64,000 nt of DNA from Planctomycetota bacterium. GTDB taxonomy: Bacteria > Planctomycetota > Phycisphaerae > UBA1845 > Fen-1342. The stretch lies in assembly GCA_018814045.1 (NCBI GenBank), contig JAHJAR010000293.1:1-64000 (forward strand). Direction: 5' to 3'. Position numbers and translations under genes: made by a program. Positions 45,561 to 55,108 of this stretch are shown piece by piece (the stretch's first letter is position 1; every line of letters starts with the position of its first letter). The notes beneath the pieces were generated by a model. The model saw only the letters and a list, made by a program, of their open reading frames with translations, ran no database searches and was not told the origin of the DNA.

Positions 45561-46612
45561 TTCTCCTCCGCCAGGGAGCGGTAGTACTGCTCGACCAATT
45601 GTCGATAGCGTGACGGGTAGCGCTCGCGCAGCGATTGCAGCACTTTCTCGCGCTCGGCGGGCGGCAGCTTGCCCCACATCTCGCCCGGATCGGCCTGCTC
45701 AACGCCATGCAGGTCGCCTATTCGCCCCGCCCCATCGGGTGCTTCAGACTTCTCGGCTCCCCGGCGTGGCGCCTGTTCGGGTGCGCGCCCGCGCTGCTGG
45801 CCCCCGCCGCACTGCTTGTTCTCTTTGCGCTCCTCCTCCTCGATCAACTTGTCCAGCAAAGCGACCGCCCGGCGTTGACGCTCCTGCACCTTCTCCGCCC
45901 CGTCACTGGCCTTCAGCCGCTCCGCCGCGTATTTCAGCAGCCGCGCGATCTCGTCCAGTTCTTCCGTGCCGCGGCGGCGAAGCTCGAGCAGCAACTGCTG
46001 TGCCCCGACGCGCACGCGTTCGGGGGCCTCGGGAAACGCATCCAGCATGTGTTGCAGCGTGAGCGCGGCTTGATCGAGGCGTAGATTGCTGGCCTGGCAG
46101 AAGCCCAGAAAGAACCAGATGTGCGGGGCGTATGGCGTATAGCGCTCCGGTTCCGCCCCCGCCGCCGTCGCCAGGTTCAACTGCTGCTCGGCGCGTTCGA
46201 GCAGACCTTGCTCGATCAAGGCGCGTGCGTGGTAGTAGGCCGCGTTGGCCACCACGTACGGATCGCCATGCTCGCCCAGCGGCGTGGCCAGGCGCACGAC
46301 ATTTTCGTAGTGTTCCTCGTCGAACGCGTCCAGAACAGCGCGAAACGCCGGGTACAGGACGGCGAGCGCATCCGGCACAAAGCTCTCCGGCGCCTGCGTG
46401 CGGTACTCCTGCTGCCAGCTCTGCCGAATGTGTGCCACCGCCTGGGCCTGCTCCGGCGCGAGACCTTCCAGGTGTGTCAGGAAGCCGGCGTTCAGACGCT
46501 CGATTCGCTCCGTGTCCTGCGCCGCCGCGCTGCCAACGAGCAGAGCGCCCGCGAGCAGCGCCGCCGTCACACACGCCGCGCTGAGCCGCTCATTCCGTGC
46601 AGTGCTCGGCAT
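45557..46612 (-). CDS. Exported alpha-helical repeat (TPR-like) protein
   Basis: 351 residues, starting with a signal peptide (ACVTAALLAGALLVGSAAAQ). Much of the protein is helical, with TPR-like pairs such as HYENVVRLATPLGEHGDPYV with NAAYYHARALIEQGLLERA, then ERYTPYAPHIWFFLGFCQAS. A Lys/Glu-rich linker and a C-terminal helix (EREKVLQSLRERYPSRYRQL) follow. ATG 46612 has AAAGGG seven bases upstream; a TTG two codons earlier overlaps the preceding stop. It is probably a scaffold or partner-binding protein of the cluster. Confidence 0.8.
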   Translation of the reverse strand: MPSTARNERLSAACVTAALLAGALLVGSAAAQDTERIERLNAGFLTHLEGLAPEQAQAVAHIRQSWQQEYRTQAPESFVPDALAVLYPAFRAVLDAFDEEHYENVVRLATPLGEHGDPYVVANAAYYHARALIEQGLLERAEQQLNLATAAGAEPERYTPYAPHIWFFLGFCQASNLRLDQAALTLQHMLDAFPEAPERVRVGAQQLLLELRRRGTEELDEIARLLKYAAERLKASDGAEKVQERQRRAVALLDKLIEEEERKENKQCGGGQQRGRAPEQAPRRGAEKSEAPDGAGRIGDLHGVEQADPGEMWGKLPPAEREKVLQSLRERYPSRYRQLVEQYYRSLAEEK

Positions 46613-46614
46613 GC

Positions 46615-48111
46615 TCAATCCCTTTCGCTCATCCGCCGCGCCAACTCGGCCAACTCGGCCTGCTGCTCGGACAGCCGCTGGAAACGCGCTTCGTTCTCCG
46701 GATTCGTGGCGGTTTCGGCGGTCTGCGCCAGGTCGGCGGTCCGTTCATTTACGCGTAACTGGACCGACCGCAGCAGTTTCAGCTCCGCCGACGTACGCAA
46801 CAGCGGCGGCCGTCCCTGGGGCTGCTCGCCGCCCTCACCACCCTGGGCTGCCTGGCGATCCTGGTCGCGTTTCTCTTCCACGGCGCTGACGATGTCACTC
46901 AACACGCGGATGATCGCATCCAACGTCGCCCGTGTATTCAGCCCGATGTCCTCTTGCGACAGTGCCTGGGCGACCGCGGTCATCTCCTCGGCCAGTTGCC
47001 GTACCAGCGCGGGTACAATCACCGTGCTACCCTCGTCCACGAGGATGCGCAGCGCAATGCGGCAGTCCGCGGCGACCTCCTGCTGCACCTCCGCCACATC
47101 GGCCAAAGCCAACCGCGCGCTGTGTCCCCACGCCTGCGGGTCGTCGTTTTCGCCCTCCCCGGATGCATCATTGGTCGCCACCCTGACCAGGCTCTGCACA
47201 ACCTCGCGCACCTGCTGCTCGCGCGTCAGCATGCTCTTGAAACGGATTTCGAGGGCCGTCAGCGTCTCTTCGATCTCCTCGCGGCGAACCTGGCGCAGAG
47301 CGTCGTCGAGCTCCTCCAACGCGCGTTGCAGGCGCTCCAGGGCGGCCTCCTGGCGCGGGATAGCCGCATCCGGGGCGCGCTCGCCCAACCGGTCGGCGGC
47401 ATGCTGCATGGCCATCCGCGCTTCGCCGACTTCACGGGCACCGGGGTCCCCTTGCTCACGGCCGGGCGGCGGCTGCAATTCCTGCTCCAGCCCCGATGCT
47501 TCACGTTCTAGTTCCCGCTGGCGGAGCTCCAGCGCACGCATCTGAGCAGGGGTAGGCGCTTCCGTCTCGCTGAGCGCGCGAGTTTCGCGTAGGCGCTCGA
47601 GTTGCTGCTGCATCAGGGCCCGAACCGTGCGGCGGTACTCCTGCAACCGCTGGCGTTCGGAGCGGCGCTGTTCCAACTCGTTCAGCGGATCGGTCAGCAG
47701 CTTCAGAAGCGCCTCCAGATCCGCGAGCAGCAGTTCCTGCTCACGTTCGGCGTCGCTGAACCGCTCGGATCGCAGCAGTTGCACCAAGTGCTCCAAACGC
47801 CGCTTGATCTGCCGCGTACCAGCCTGGTCGGTTGCCTCGCGCAGACGTTCCGCCTTGGCCGGTTCGCTCTCGGCGAGCAACCGCGCGAGCTTCAGCATGC
47901 GACCTTCCAGTTGCTGTACGCGCGCCCGCACCGCATCCTGTCGGCCGGTCAGTTCGTCCTCCGCCGGCGCCGGGACATCCGTGGCTGGCTGATCATCGGG
48001 CTGCTGCCCGGGGACCGCTGTCGCCGGCCACGCTCCTCCGACGAGCAGCCAGACGACTACCGCGCTCCGCAAACCACTGTGTACTCGAAGTCGGCTCGTC
48101 ATGTTGAGCAT
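46615..48111 (-). CDS. Exported coiled-coil protein of the MoxR cluster
   Basis: 498 residues (ATG 48111, one base after the stop of the preceding gene; ATG 48102 is equally possible). After a signal peptide (SAVVVWLLVGGAWPATAV) nearly the whole protein is predicted helix with heptad patterns, for example LRETRALSETEAPTPAQMRA, LERLQRALEELDDALRQVRR and the end QRLSEQQAELAELARR. Large coiled-coil proteins like this commonly stand next to the DUF4175-like membrane gene in planctomycetes. No enzymatic motif is visible. It probably lies in the periplasm and binds neighbouring products. Confidence 0.75.
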   Translation of the reverse strand: MLNMTSRLRVHSGLRSAVVVWLLVGGAWPATAVPGQQPDDQPATDVPAPAEDELTGRQDAVRARVQQLEGRMLKLARLLAESEPAKAERLREATDQAGTRQIKRRLEHLVQLLRSERFSDAEREQELLLADLEALLKLLTDPLNELEQRRSERQRLQEYRRTVRALMQQQLERLRETRALSETEAPTPAQMRALELRQRELEREASGLEQELQPPPGREQGDPGAREVGEARMAMQHAADRLGERAPDAAIPRQEAALERLQRALEELDDALRQVRREEIEETLTALEIRFKSMLTREQQVREVVQSLVRVATNDASGEGENDDPQAWGHSARLALADVAEVQQEVAADCRIALRILVDEGSTVIVPALVRQLAEEMTAVAQALSQEDIGLNTRATLDAIIRVLSDIVSAVEEKRDQDRQAAQGGEGGEQPQGRPPLLRTSAELKLLRSVQLRVNERTADLAQTAETATNPENEARFQRLSEQQAELAELARRMSERD

Positions 48112-48112
48112 T

Positions 48113-50272
48113 CTACGGCTTCGGCTCGTCGGGCGGGGCTGGTTCTTCCGGTTCCTCGAGTTCCAGAAGCGCCTTGAGCCGTCGCTCCAGGGCCTCCAAT
48201 GTTGCAGCACGTACATCGTGCTGCTCGGTCACAATCTCGCGCAATAATGCGATCGTCTCGCGATAGCCCTCCCATTCCAGCATGTTCGCCAGGATCGCGC
48301 GCAGCGCGCGGATTATCGTGGCCTGCTGTTGCGACCACGACTCACGTCGAGCGCGACTCGCGTCCACCCGCAGTTCCGTCAGCGTTGTCGCCGCGGCCGG
48401 CATCAACTCCTGGCCCAGGGTGTCCAGCGGAAGCACGATCAGGTTTCGAATGCGCCGCTCATCCGCCTGAACCGCGACGCGGTTCGTCGTCATCTCCGCC
48501 AGGATCTGCTCGAACTCGCGACTCATCCCCAGGCAGCGGCCGGCCTGCGCGTTTTGCCGGCGGGCGAGGCCGGCCAGTCGCCGAGCTACGGCCTGCTCGG
48601 GCCCCGCGTCCTCGGCCAGGCTCGACAAAAGCGTCTGCGTGGCTTCCTGCAAAGCTCGTTGGGCGCTGATGAGGCGCTCAAATTCGCGGCGCAATTCGAG
48701 TTCGCGGCGGGCCATGTCGGTGAGAAAGTCGTCGCGGGAGACGACCTCCAGCTCGAGCGCCACCGACCGTCCCACATTTGGACCACGTGGATCCTGATCC
48801 GCAGCCTCCACCCACAATCGCAAACGGTCACCCGCCGCCAAGCCCGCCGAACTGGGCGAGAACGATGCCGACGTCTGAAACTCGCGCCGCCCCGCGACAA
48901 AACCCGGCAACTCGATCAAACGCGGCGTCTCATCACGCGGCTGCACCATCAAGCCGCCCGAACCGAGCCCGTATGTATCGGTAAGCTGGCAAACCAGCGG
49001 AAGCTCAGCCAGAACGGTCACGAGCTCGCCCACGCCCGCAGCGTCCAAGCGCACTGCCGGCGGGCGATCAGCCGCGACCTTGAGCGTGAATTGCACCGGG
49101 TGGTCGTTCCCCCAACCGTCGTCGTCCAGCAGTCCGAAGTGAAACACGCCGGACACGGGCTCCGGCCACGACACGCGCACGTGGTCGGCCGCGACGCTCC
49201 CACACGCCGCTGCCTCGTCGCCGGCAGCAGTCAGAAAACGCGCCTGCCTCACGGGCTTGTTCAGCCACGCGTCCAACTCGACTCGCCCACCCGCCAGCAC
49301 TTCCAACACGGTTTGCTGCTCGACGGAGTATGGTTCGAGGCCGGTATACTCCGGCGGCCACACGCGAACGTTCGTGCGCAGGACGCGCGGTCGCTCGACT
49401 ACCACGACGATGTACTCATTGGTGCGCTCGTCACCGCCGACGATACGGAAACGCACCTGCTCCCGCAGGCGGCCAAGCGCGACGTGGAGACTGGTACGGC
49501 CGACCTGCGTCATGCTCTCGGCCGCGTAATGTCCCGCTGGTGTCGACCATTCGAGTTGCACCACGGTCGGCACGACACCCTCTACGCGGGCGACGATTTC
49601 GAGTTCGTCCCCCAACGGAACGCGCCGCCGCCGCTGCTCGTCAAAGCCCACCGGGTGTATATATGTCCGCTGCGGCCAGGGCACGTCACGCAGCAGCCAG
49701 TTGCGCTTGAACCACGTCCCCATTAAGCCGGGCAACAGCACAAATGCCAGCACTATCACGAGTAGCCACCCGCTCAACAGGCAAGCCCGGCGAGCGGCGC
49801 GGCGGTGATCGAGCACTTCGAGAAACGGCACCTCCGCCACGGTGTCACACGCGTCCGCGAGCACGGCTCGAATCAGTTGCGGACTGTGGGAGTCCGCGGC
49901 GCCGACGCGTCCCCCCGCAAACTGCACCGCCGTTGCCAGGCAGTCATGCAACTGTGGACAGGCCCGGTCGACCGTCGCCGCCAGTGTGCGGTCATCAAGT
50001 GTGTACGACAGCCGCGTCAGCAGTGAACGCCGCAGCACCCACAGCCAGAACACCGTGAGCGCGACATTCAGCGCGGCGCGTTGATCAGCGCTCAGCCGCA
50101 ACCAGCGATCGAGCAGCAGTTGCCCCAAACCAGCGGCCACCAGGGCGATGCACACGTGAAAGGCGCCTTCCAGCGCGAGGTAACAGCGCCAGCGCCGCCG
50201 GAGTGAGGCCAAAGGTGCGAAGACCCGTTCACTGAGGCGTGCGTCGAGGTTGTCCGCGGACCTAGTGCTCAC
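48113..50272 (-). CDS. DUF4175-like membrane protein with large periplasmic part
   Basis: 719 residues from the GTG at 50272, which overlaps the stop of the VWA gene as GTGA (an internal reading begins possibly at ATG 50302). Three membrane helices come first (ALEGAFHVCIALVAAGLGQL, LNVALTVFWLWVL, ACLLSGWLLVIVLAFVLLPG). A beta-sandwich-rich region follows (THYIHPVGFDE-like start, RVWPPEYTGLEPYSVEQQ, VSGVFHFGLLDDDGWGN), then a long helical coiled-coil tail. This fits the DUF4175 type found with MoxR-linked clusters. Its role is not established. Start choice is uncertain by about 30 bases. Confidence 0.75.
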   Translation of the reverse strand: MSTRSADNLDARLSERVFAPLASLRRRWRCYLALEGAFHVCIALVAAGLGQLLLDRWLRLSADQRAALNVALTVFWLWVLRRSLLTRLSYTLDDRTLAATVDRACPQLHDCLATAVQFAGGRVGAADSHSPQLIRAVLADACDTVAEVPFLEVLDHRRAARRACLLSGWLLVIVLAFVLLPGLMGTWFKRNWLLRDVPWPQRTYIHPVGFDEQRRRRVPLGDELEIVARVEGVVPTVVQLEWSTPAGHYAAESMTQVGRTSLHVALGRLREQVRFRIVGGDERTNEYIVVVVERPRVLRTNVRVWPPEYTGLEPYSVEQQTVLEVLAGGRVELDAWLNKPVRQARFLTAAGDEAAACGSVAADHVRVSWPEPVSGVFHFGLLDDDGWGNDHPVQFTLKVAADRPPAVRLDAAGVGELVTVLAELPLVCQLTDTYGLGSGGLMVQPRDETPRLIELPGFVAGRREFQTSASFSPSSAGLAAGDRLRLWVEAADQDPRGPNVGRSVALELEVVSRDDFLTDMARRELELRREFERLISAQRALQEATQTLLSSLAEDAGPEQAVARRLAGLARRQNAQAGRCLGMSREFEQILAEMTTNRVAVQADERRIRNLIVLPLDTLGQELMPAAATTLTELRVDASRARRESWSQQQATIIRALRAILANMLEWEGYRETIALLREIVTEQHDVRAATLEALERRLKALLELEEPEEPAPPDEPKP

Positions 50273-52719
50273 AGGAGGTGACTCCGTCGACGCAGGGTCC
50301 ATTCGACGGTCAACGCCGCGGCTAATACGAGCAGAACCCACGTGCGATCCCAGAGGTTTTCGTTGGGACCACGCGCGGAACTGATTCGATCGGCGTTTTC
50401 GATACGCTCCGGCAAGGCGTCGGCTTCGCTCACCGGCAGATACGTCCCGCCCGTGTGCTCCGCCAGTTCCCGCAGCGTTTCCACCTGTAGGCGCACGGTA
50501 CGAGCTTCGGCATCCGCCCGGTTGACGCGCAGGTAGCGAACCGGCGCCTGGGCCAACGAGCGGGCGTCGTCGCCGAGCGCGTCGGGCAAGGGTACACGGA
50601 TGGCGACCGACCCGGCCTGTTCGATTGTCACGCGCCCGCCAAACCACCCGTCACGCCCGGTGATGGCCTTGAGCGTTAGCGCGCGCTGGCTGCCATCCTC
50701 GAATTCGAGCCGCGCCTCGAGCTCGGGCGCGCTCCAGGGCGCGAAGCTCTCGTCCAGCAAACGCGCCTCGATCTTAACGTGGTCGCCGACGTCGATCGTC
50801 TCGCGCTCGAGCACGATCGTGCCGCGCCGGGTGCCGCCCTGACGCCGACTCTGAGCCAGGTAGCGCACGAGCTGAATCCAGAAACGGTTGAAGTAGCGCT
50901 CACCGGTGGCACGCCAGCGCCAGGTGTCATCAAAGCCCAAAAAGACGGTGCGGCCCGAACCGACCGGCTGGGTTGCCATCAGGATCGGGCTGCCGAGACG
51001 TTCGGCCGCGGTTCCTTCGCCGCGCTGCAACAACACGGTGGCCAGTGGTTTGGCGCGCGCGACCGGCAGATGCCACCACACGCCGGGCAGCGCCCGCCAG
51101 ATCGCCGCGCTGGTGGCGACGTCCGCATGCAAGGCCAGCAACGGATGGTCGCGTATTTCCTCCGGGATATGCGGCGTTTGCGCCCGCGTGCGAAACGCGC
51201 CCTGTTCGCTCAGCCGAACTTCCGCATCGGCCTCCGGGATGATCGGCAGAATCGCGACGAGTTCCTGCGCATCCGCGTCTTGCAGAAAACGCGTGCTGAA
51301 GTGCGTGCCGGCCTCGAGCAGCAACCCCCCGCCGAATTCCTCTATCCAGCGCCGTACAACGAGCGCCCAACCCGCGTCAAGGCCGCGCGGATTGGGATCC
51401 ATCAGAATGATGGCATCGTAGGCAAAGATGTCGTCCGGACGGCGCGGCATCTCGCGGATGACGGTGTCGCCATCGCGCACGGCGTTGACGTCCGCGGACT
51501 GCAGCCAACAACTGAGCTCCACGCTGTTGTCGCGTTCGAGCAGGCGCGCCAGGTAGCGATAGTCGTACGAGGGCCGCCCCGCCACGATCAGCACTCTGGT
51601 GCGCTCCGCCAGCACCAGCACGGTTGTCGCGGCAGCGTTGTCGGTCTGCACAATCTCCCGCTCCAGCGGACTGATGCGCGCACGATACAGGTGCCGCCCC
51701 GCTCCCGCGGGCGTCACTTGAAACAGCAGCGGCGGCGCAGCCGTGTCAGCGTCCAACACCACCTGTCGGCGAGCCAGGATCTGTTCACCCTGCGTATTCG
51801 CAGCATCGCTACGCACCGCCTCGTCCAGCGGTTCGACCGACAACTCCACTTCCAGCTCCGCCCGTGCAACCCCACTGGCGGCAAGCTCGATCCGCACTTC
51901 GAACGGGTCGTTCTGCGGCACCGTGGCCGGGGCAGCGATGCTCGCGATACGTACGTTCGCCGGCGCCTGGGCCGCACCGACCCCGATGGTGTGAATGGGA
52001 GCCCCGTAGCGCTGCGCAAGCGCCGCGAGGCCGGCGACCGACAGCCCCTGATTCAGGCCACCATCGGAAACCAGCACGATCCCGGCGACCGGACTGTCAC
52101 CCATTCCGTCCAAGGCCGCTGTCACGGCCCTTCCAGCGTCGGTGGCGCGTTGCATCCCAGCCGCAAAGCCGCCCAAGGCAACGCTCGCCGCATTCCCCGC
52201 CGCGGGATCACCGGTGCGTTCCCAGGGCCAGTTGATGAGCTGTGCATCCGCACCGAAGGCGTAGAGCTGTAGCTCATTCCGCGCGGCCAATCGTCGCAGC
52301 CAAGCCGAGTCCGCCGATCCCAACAGCGTCGCGACGCGCTCGCGCCGCGTCGAGGCCAGATCTCCGGAAGGCTGCCCCGGCTCTTGGCTGACCTGCGGTG
52401 CATCGGCGATCGACATGCTACCGGAGACATCCACCAACACTGCCACGCCGGCCCGGCTGGTACGCACTAGATACGTGGCGATCACCGGTTGGGTCCAGAT
52501 GACCGCCAACAACAGGAGCACCAGACATCGTAGTGCCGCCAGCGCGTAGCGCAGACGCGCGCCGGCGCCCACGCGGCTTTCCCGGCGATACATCCAGACC
52601 ACCACGTAGCCCATCGCAACCAACAGCAGCAGCCCCAGCAGGCGCGCCCAACCCGCGGGCGCGCCCGCGAGTTCGAACTCGCGCTGCTGTTGCTCGATGA
52701 CGCTCGCGACCAAGTGCAT
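50269..52719 (-). CDS. VWA-domain membrane protein with class I glutamine-amidotransferase-like domain
   Basis: 816 residues from ATG 52719, which lies in a TGATG overlap with the preceding stop and has GGAG just upstream; an ATG at 52740 is the alternative. Two N-terminal membrane helices (WARLLGLLLLVAMGYVVVWM and CLVLLLLAVIWTQPVIATYL) precede a von Willebrand A domain with the MIDAS motif VAVLVDVSGSMS and later IVLVSDGGLNQG. A GATase-like region follows (FAYDAIILMDPNPRGLDAG, GGGLLLEAG), then a beta domain and a C-terminal membrane helix (TWVLLVLAAALTVEWTLR). Such VWA proteins are the usual partners of MoxR ATPases and are thought to hold metal-dependent assemblies at the membrane. Confidence 0.88.
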   Translation of the reverse strand: MHLVASVIEQQQREFELAGAPAGWARLLGLLLLVAMGYVVVWMYRRESRVGAGARLRYALAALRCLVLLLLAVIWTQPVIATYLVRTSRAGVAVLVDVSGSMSIADAPQVSQEPGQPSGDLASTRRERVATLLGSADSAWLRRLAARNELQLYAFGADAQLINWPWERTGDPAAGNAASVALGGFAAGMQRATDAGRAVTAALDGMGDSPVAGIVLVSDGGLNQGLSVAGLAALAQRYGAPIHTIGVGAAQAPANVRIASIAAPATVPQNDPFEVRIELAASGVARAELEVELSVEPLDEAVRSDAANTQGEQILARRQVVLDADTAAPPLLFQVTPAGAGRHLYRARISPLEREIVQTDNAAATTVLVLAERTRVLIVAGRPSYDYRYLARLLERDNSVELSCWLQSADVNAVRDGDTVIREMPRRPDDIFAYDAIILMDPNPRGLDAGWALVVRRWIEEFGGGLLLEAGTHFSTRFLQDADAQELVAILPIIPEADAEVRLSEQGAFRTRAQTPHIPEEIRDHPLLALHADVATSAAIWRALPGVWWHLPVARAKPLATVLLQRGEGTAAERLGSPILMATQPVGSGRTVFLGFDDTWRWRATGERYFNRFWIQLVRYLAQSRRQGGTRRGTIVLERETIDVGDHVKIEARLLDESFAPWSAPELEARLEFEDGSQRALTLKAITGRDGWFGGRVTIEQAGSVAIRVPLPDALGDDARSLAQAPVRYLRVNRADAEARTVRLQVETLRELAEHTGGTYLPVSEADALPERIENADRISSARGPNENLWDRTWVLLVLAAALTVEWTLRRRSHLL

Positions 52720-55094
52720 CACGCGCTCCGGCTGCTCCATGACAATCCACGTTCAACCGACGCACGCCCGAACCACCACGCCAGTATTTGCTCCGCCATC
52801 AGCACTACTACGACGAACACCACCAGCGCCGGCCACACTTCACGCCGCGACCGCTCGCCGCCGCCGAGAAACCCCTCTCCCGCGGCGATGATCTCGTGCG
52901 GCACGCCGACCAGCGCCGCGTCCAGCTCGCGCGCCCGGGCCACGGCCAGATCAGACTCGCGCGGGGCGAGATTGACGCACAACGGACGGGTCTCGGACGG
53001 ACCAGTCCGCCCAGTCAGCTCAACGGTAAACGTACCCAACTCCCGCGTCCGCGGCCCGCGCAGCAGCGCCAACTCGCCCAGAGCGACACCGGCTGGGTCC
53101 GCGCTGCCCACCACCGGCGGCTCCTCGGGATAGCTGGGCGTCTTGAACACCGCGCTCAACTCGAACCGCTCCGGCGAAATCGGCAGTGTCAGCGGCTCAC
53201 CAGCGAGCAGTTCCGCCGGGTGCGTGCCGCGGCGTGCGATGTACTGCACCAGTTCGAGCATGGTCACCACGTAGCTTCCATCCACGGCCCGCGGCCAGTC
53301 GTTCCAGTCCAGGTCAACCGTGGACGTAAACAGCATCACGCGCCCGCGGCCAAACGACCGCTCGATCAACGCCGGCGATTGGGCATCATCCGCGTAGCGC
53401 GCCAGCACCAGCGCCGGCCGTGCCGGAGCGTTGGCCGGCTGGGACACCTCACCGGGCGCGCCGGCACCCGGCGCTGGTTCGTCACAGCGATAGTAGCCGC
53501 GGAAATGCACGTACTCCGATAGCCCCGCCTCCCCCGCCGGGAACATCGCCGTAATCGGGTGCTCGATCGTCCGCAGCAGTCCCACACCTTCGGGCCGTTC
53601 GGTCGAGCTGGTCGGCTGGGTCAGCGCCAGCGGCAACAACCCCGTGCCGTCGCGGTACAGACCGCGGTTGTATTCGTCCGGAGATCCGACTTCGCTTCCC
53701 AGCGTGATTACGATGCCGCCGCCGCCCCGGGCGTAGGCCTCCAGGGCCTCCAGCGCCTCTTCGCCGGGCGGCGGCACATTACAGAGCATGATGCAATCGT
53801 ACTGGGCAATGTTCAGCCCCACGATCTCATCGGCCTCGCAGACTTCGACCCGTACTCCCGACGCGAACGGTCCGGGGGGCGAGAGCGCATTGCGCAGCAG
53901 GTAGACCTCATCGCGGTGGGGGCTGCTGTTGGGCTGCCCGTTGACCAGCAGCACTGCCAGCGTCTCCTTCACCTCGACCGCCAGCCGCCGCACATCATCG
54001 GCCGAAAACGAATCTGACCGGTTCAGTTGCACGGTCAGTGCACGATAGCCGGGCTCGGCGAAAATGGTTTCGAGCACGACATCTCGACGATCGTTGGCCA
54101 CGATTGCCGGCACCGGCACCGGCGGCAGCGCCGCCCCGTCCACTTCTCCGTGCAAGCTGGTGGCCTCCAGAGTCTGCCCGGTGTGGTTGGCCACGCGGGC
54201 AATGACAACGCAGGGCACCCCCGCGACGATCTGCGGACGCTCGAGGACGAGCGCGTCGATCGCCGTGTTCGCCCGACCCGGCACGCCGGAGGCCACCAGG
54301 ATCACGCGCAGTCCCGCGCCGTCGGCGGTTCTCTCCCGCGCAATCGCGGTCAGAGCTTCGAAGGGCGAGCCACTCGCCGCGCTATCTGCCGGAGCCGGTG
54401 TTTCGATGACCTGCTCGTCGGGCCTTGTCTCGGCAGTCACAGCCAACCAGTCGGTGCGCTGAAAGTCCGATAGCACGTATACGTCCGCCGGCGCGCTCTC
54501 CCCCTCCGCCCGCAGCCGCTCGGCGACGCGCGCCAGCACACGGGCCGGCCGCGCCGACACAGCCACCGGTTCGAGCCGCGCCACCTGCTGTAGCAGTTCG
54601 TCCACCGTCGCCCCACTTAGCGGCGTGTCCTCCGTCAGCGGTGCCTCCGGTTGCGAGGTCAGGTAGAACGTAAGCGGCTCACCACCCGCCTCCTGTGCCA
54701 GCCACTGTACCAGCCGCGTGGCGGCGGTCCGCAGCCGATCGAACTCCGGTGCCGCGCCGACCCGATAGGCCAGACTGGCTGAATCGTCCAGAACGACGAT
54801 GCGCTGCACATGGCCGCGCCTGCCGAGCAATTCCGCCACCAACCCCGGCTGGACGAATGGCCGCGCCACGAGCAACGCCAACAACGCCATCGCCAGACAA
54901 CGCAACGCCAACAGAAGCCACTGCTCGAAGCGAATCCGCCGCCGGTTCTCCGCCATGGCCTCGAGCAGGAAACGCGTCGCCCCCCAGGGTAGGCGGCGGA
55001 ACCGTCGGCGGGACAGCAGGTGGATCACCACCGGCACCGCCGCCAGCGCCAACCCCGCGAGCAAACCCGGGTTGACGAATCCAGCGGCCAGCAT
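52719..55094 (-). CDS. BatA-like protein with N-terminal TIGR02226 domain and VWA/amidotransferase-like regions
   Basis: 791 residues from ATG 55094, with AAGGTG seven bases upstream (a GTG at 55112 overlaps the DUF58 stop as GTGA). It starts with the BatA N-terminal membrane domain (NPGLLAGLALAAVPVVIHLL followed by SRRRFRRLPWGATRFLLEA) and a second helix. A VWA-like region follows (RIVVLDDSASLAYR, then ADVYVLSDFQRTD). The centre resembles a glutamine-amidotransferase fold (LNIAQYDCIMLCNVPPPGEE, GGGGIVITLGSE). A C-terminal membrane helix closes it. BatA was first linked to aerotolerance in Bacteroides. Here the cluster probably serves cell-envelope stress, by inference. Confidence 0.85.
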   Translation of the reverse strand: MLAAGFVNPGLLAGLALAAVPVVIHLLSRRRFRRLPWGATRFLLEAMAENRRRIRFEQWLLLALRCLAMALLALLVARPFVQPGLVAELLGRRGHVQRIVVLDDSASLAYRVGAAPEFDRLRTAATRLVQWLAQEAGGEPLTFYLTSQPEAPLTEDTPLSGATVDELLQQVARLEPVAVSARPARVLARVAERLRAEGESAPADVYVLSDFQRTDWLAVTAETRPDEQVIETPAPADSAASGSPFEALTAIARERTADGAGLRVILVASGVPGRANTAIDALVLERPQIVAGVPCVVIARVANHTGQTLEATSLHGEVDGAALPPVPVPAIVANDRRDVVLETIFAEPGYRALTVQLNRSDSFSADDVRRLAVEVKETLAVLLVNGQPNSSPHRDEVYLLRNALSPPGPFASGVRVEVCEADEIVGLNIAQYDCIMLCNVPPPGEEALEALEAYARGGGGIVITLGSEVGSPDEYNRGLYRDGTGLLPLALTQPTSSTERPEGVGLLRTIEHPITAMFPAGEAGLSEYVHFRGYYRCDEPAPGAGAPGEVSQPANAPARPALVLARYADDAQSPALIERSFGRGRVMLFTSTVDLDWNDWPRAVDGSYVVTMLELVQYIARRGTHPAELLAGEPLTLPISPERFELSAVFKTPSYPEEPPVVGSADPAGVALGELALLRGPRTRELGTFTVELTGRTGPSETRPLCVNLAPRESDLAVARARELDAALVGVPHEIIAAGEGFLGGGERSRREVWPALVVFVVVVLMAEQILAWWFGRASVERGLSWSSRSA

Positions 55095-55108
55095 GGAGGC
55101 ACCTTGGA

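Noticed and set aside
48329-52272. Several plus-strand open frames of 460-500 codons in the MoxR cluster (48329-49726, 50779-52272)
   Set aside because: Antisense shadows of the DUF4175-like and VWA genes; composition rich in Arg, Gln and His without motifs.
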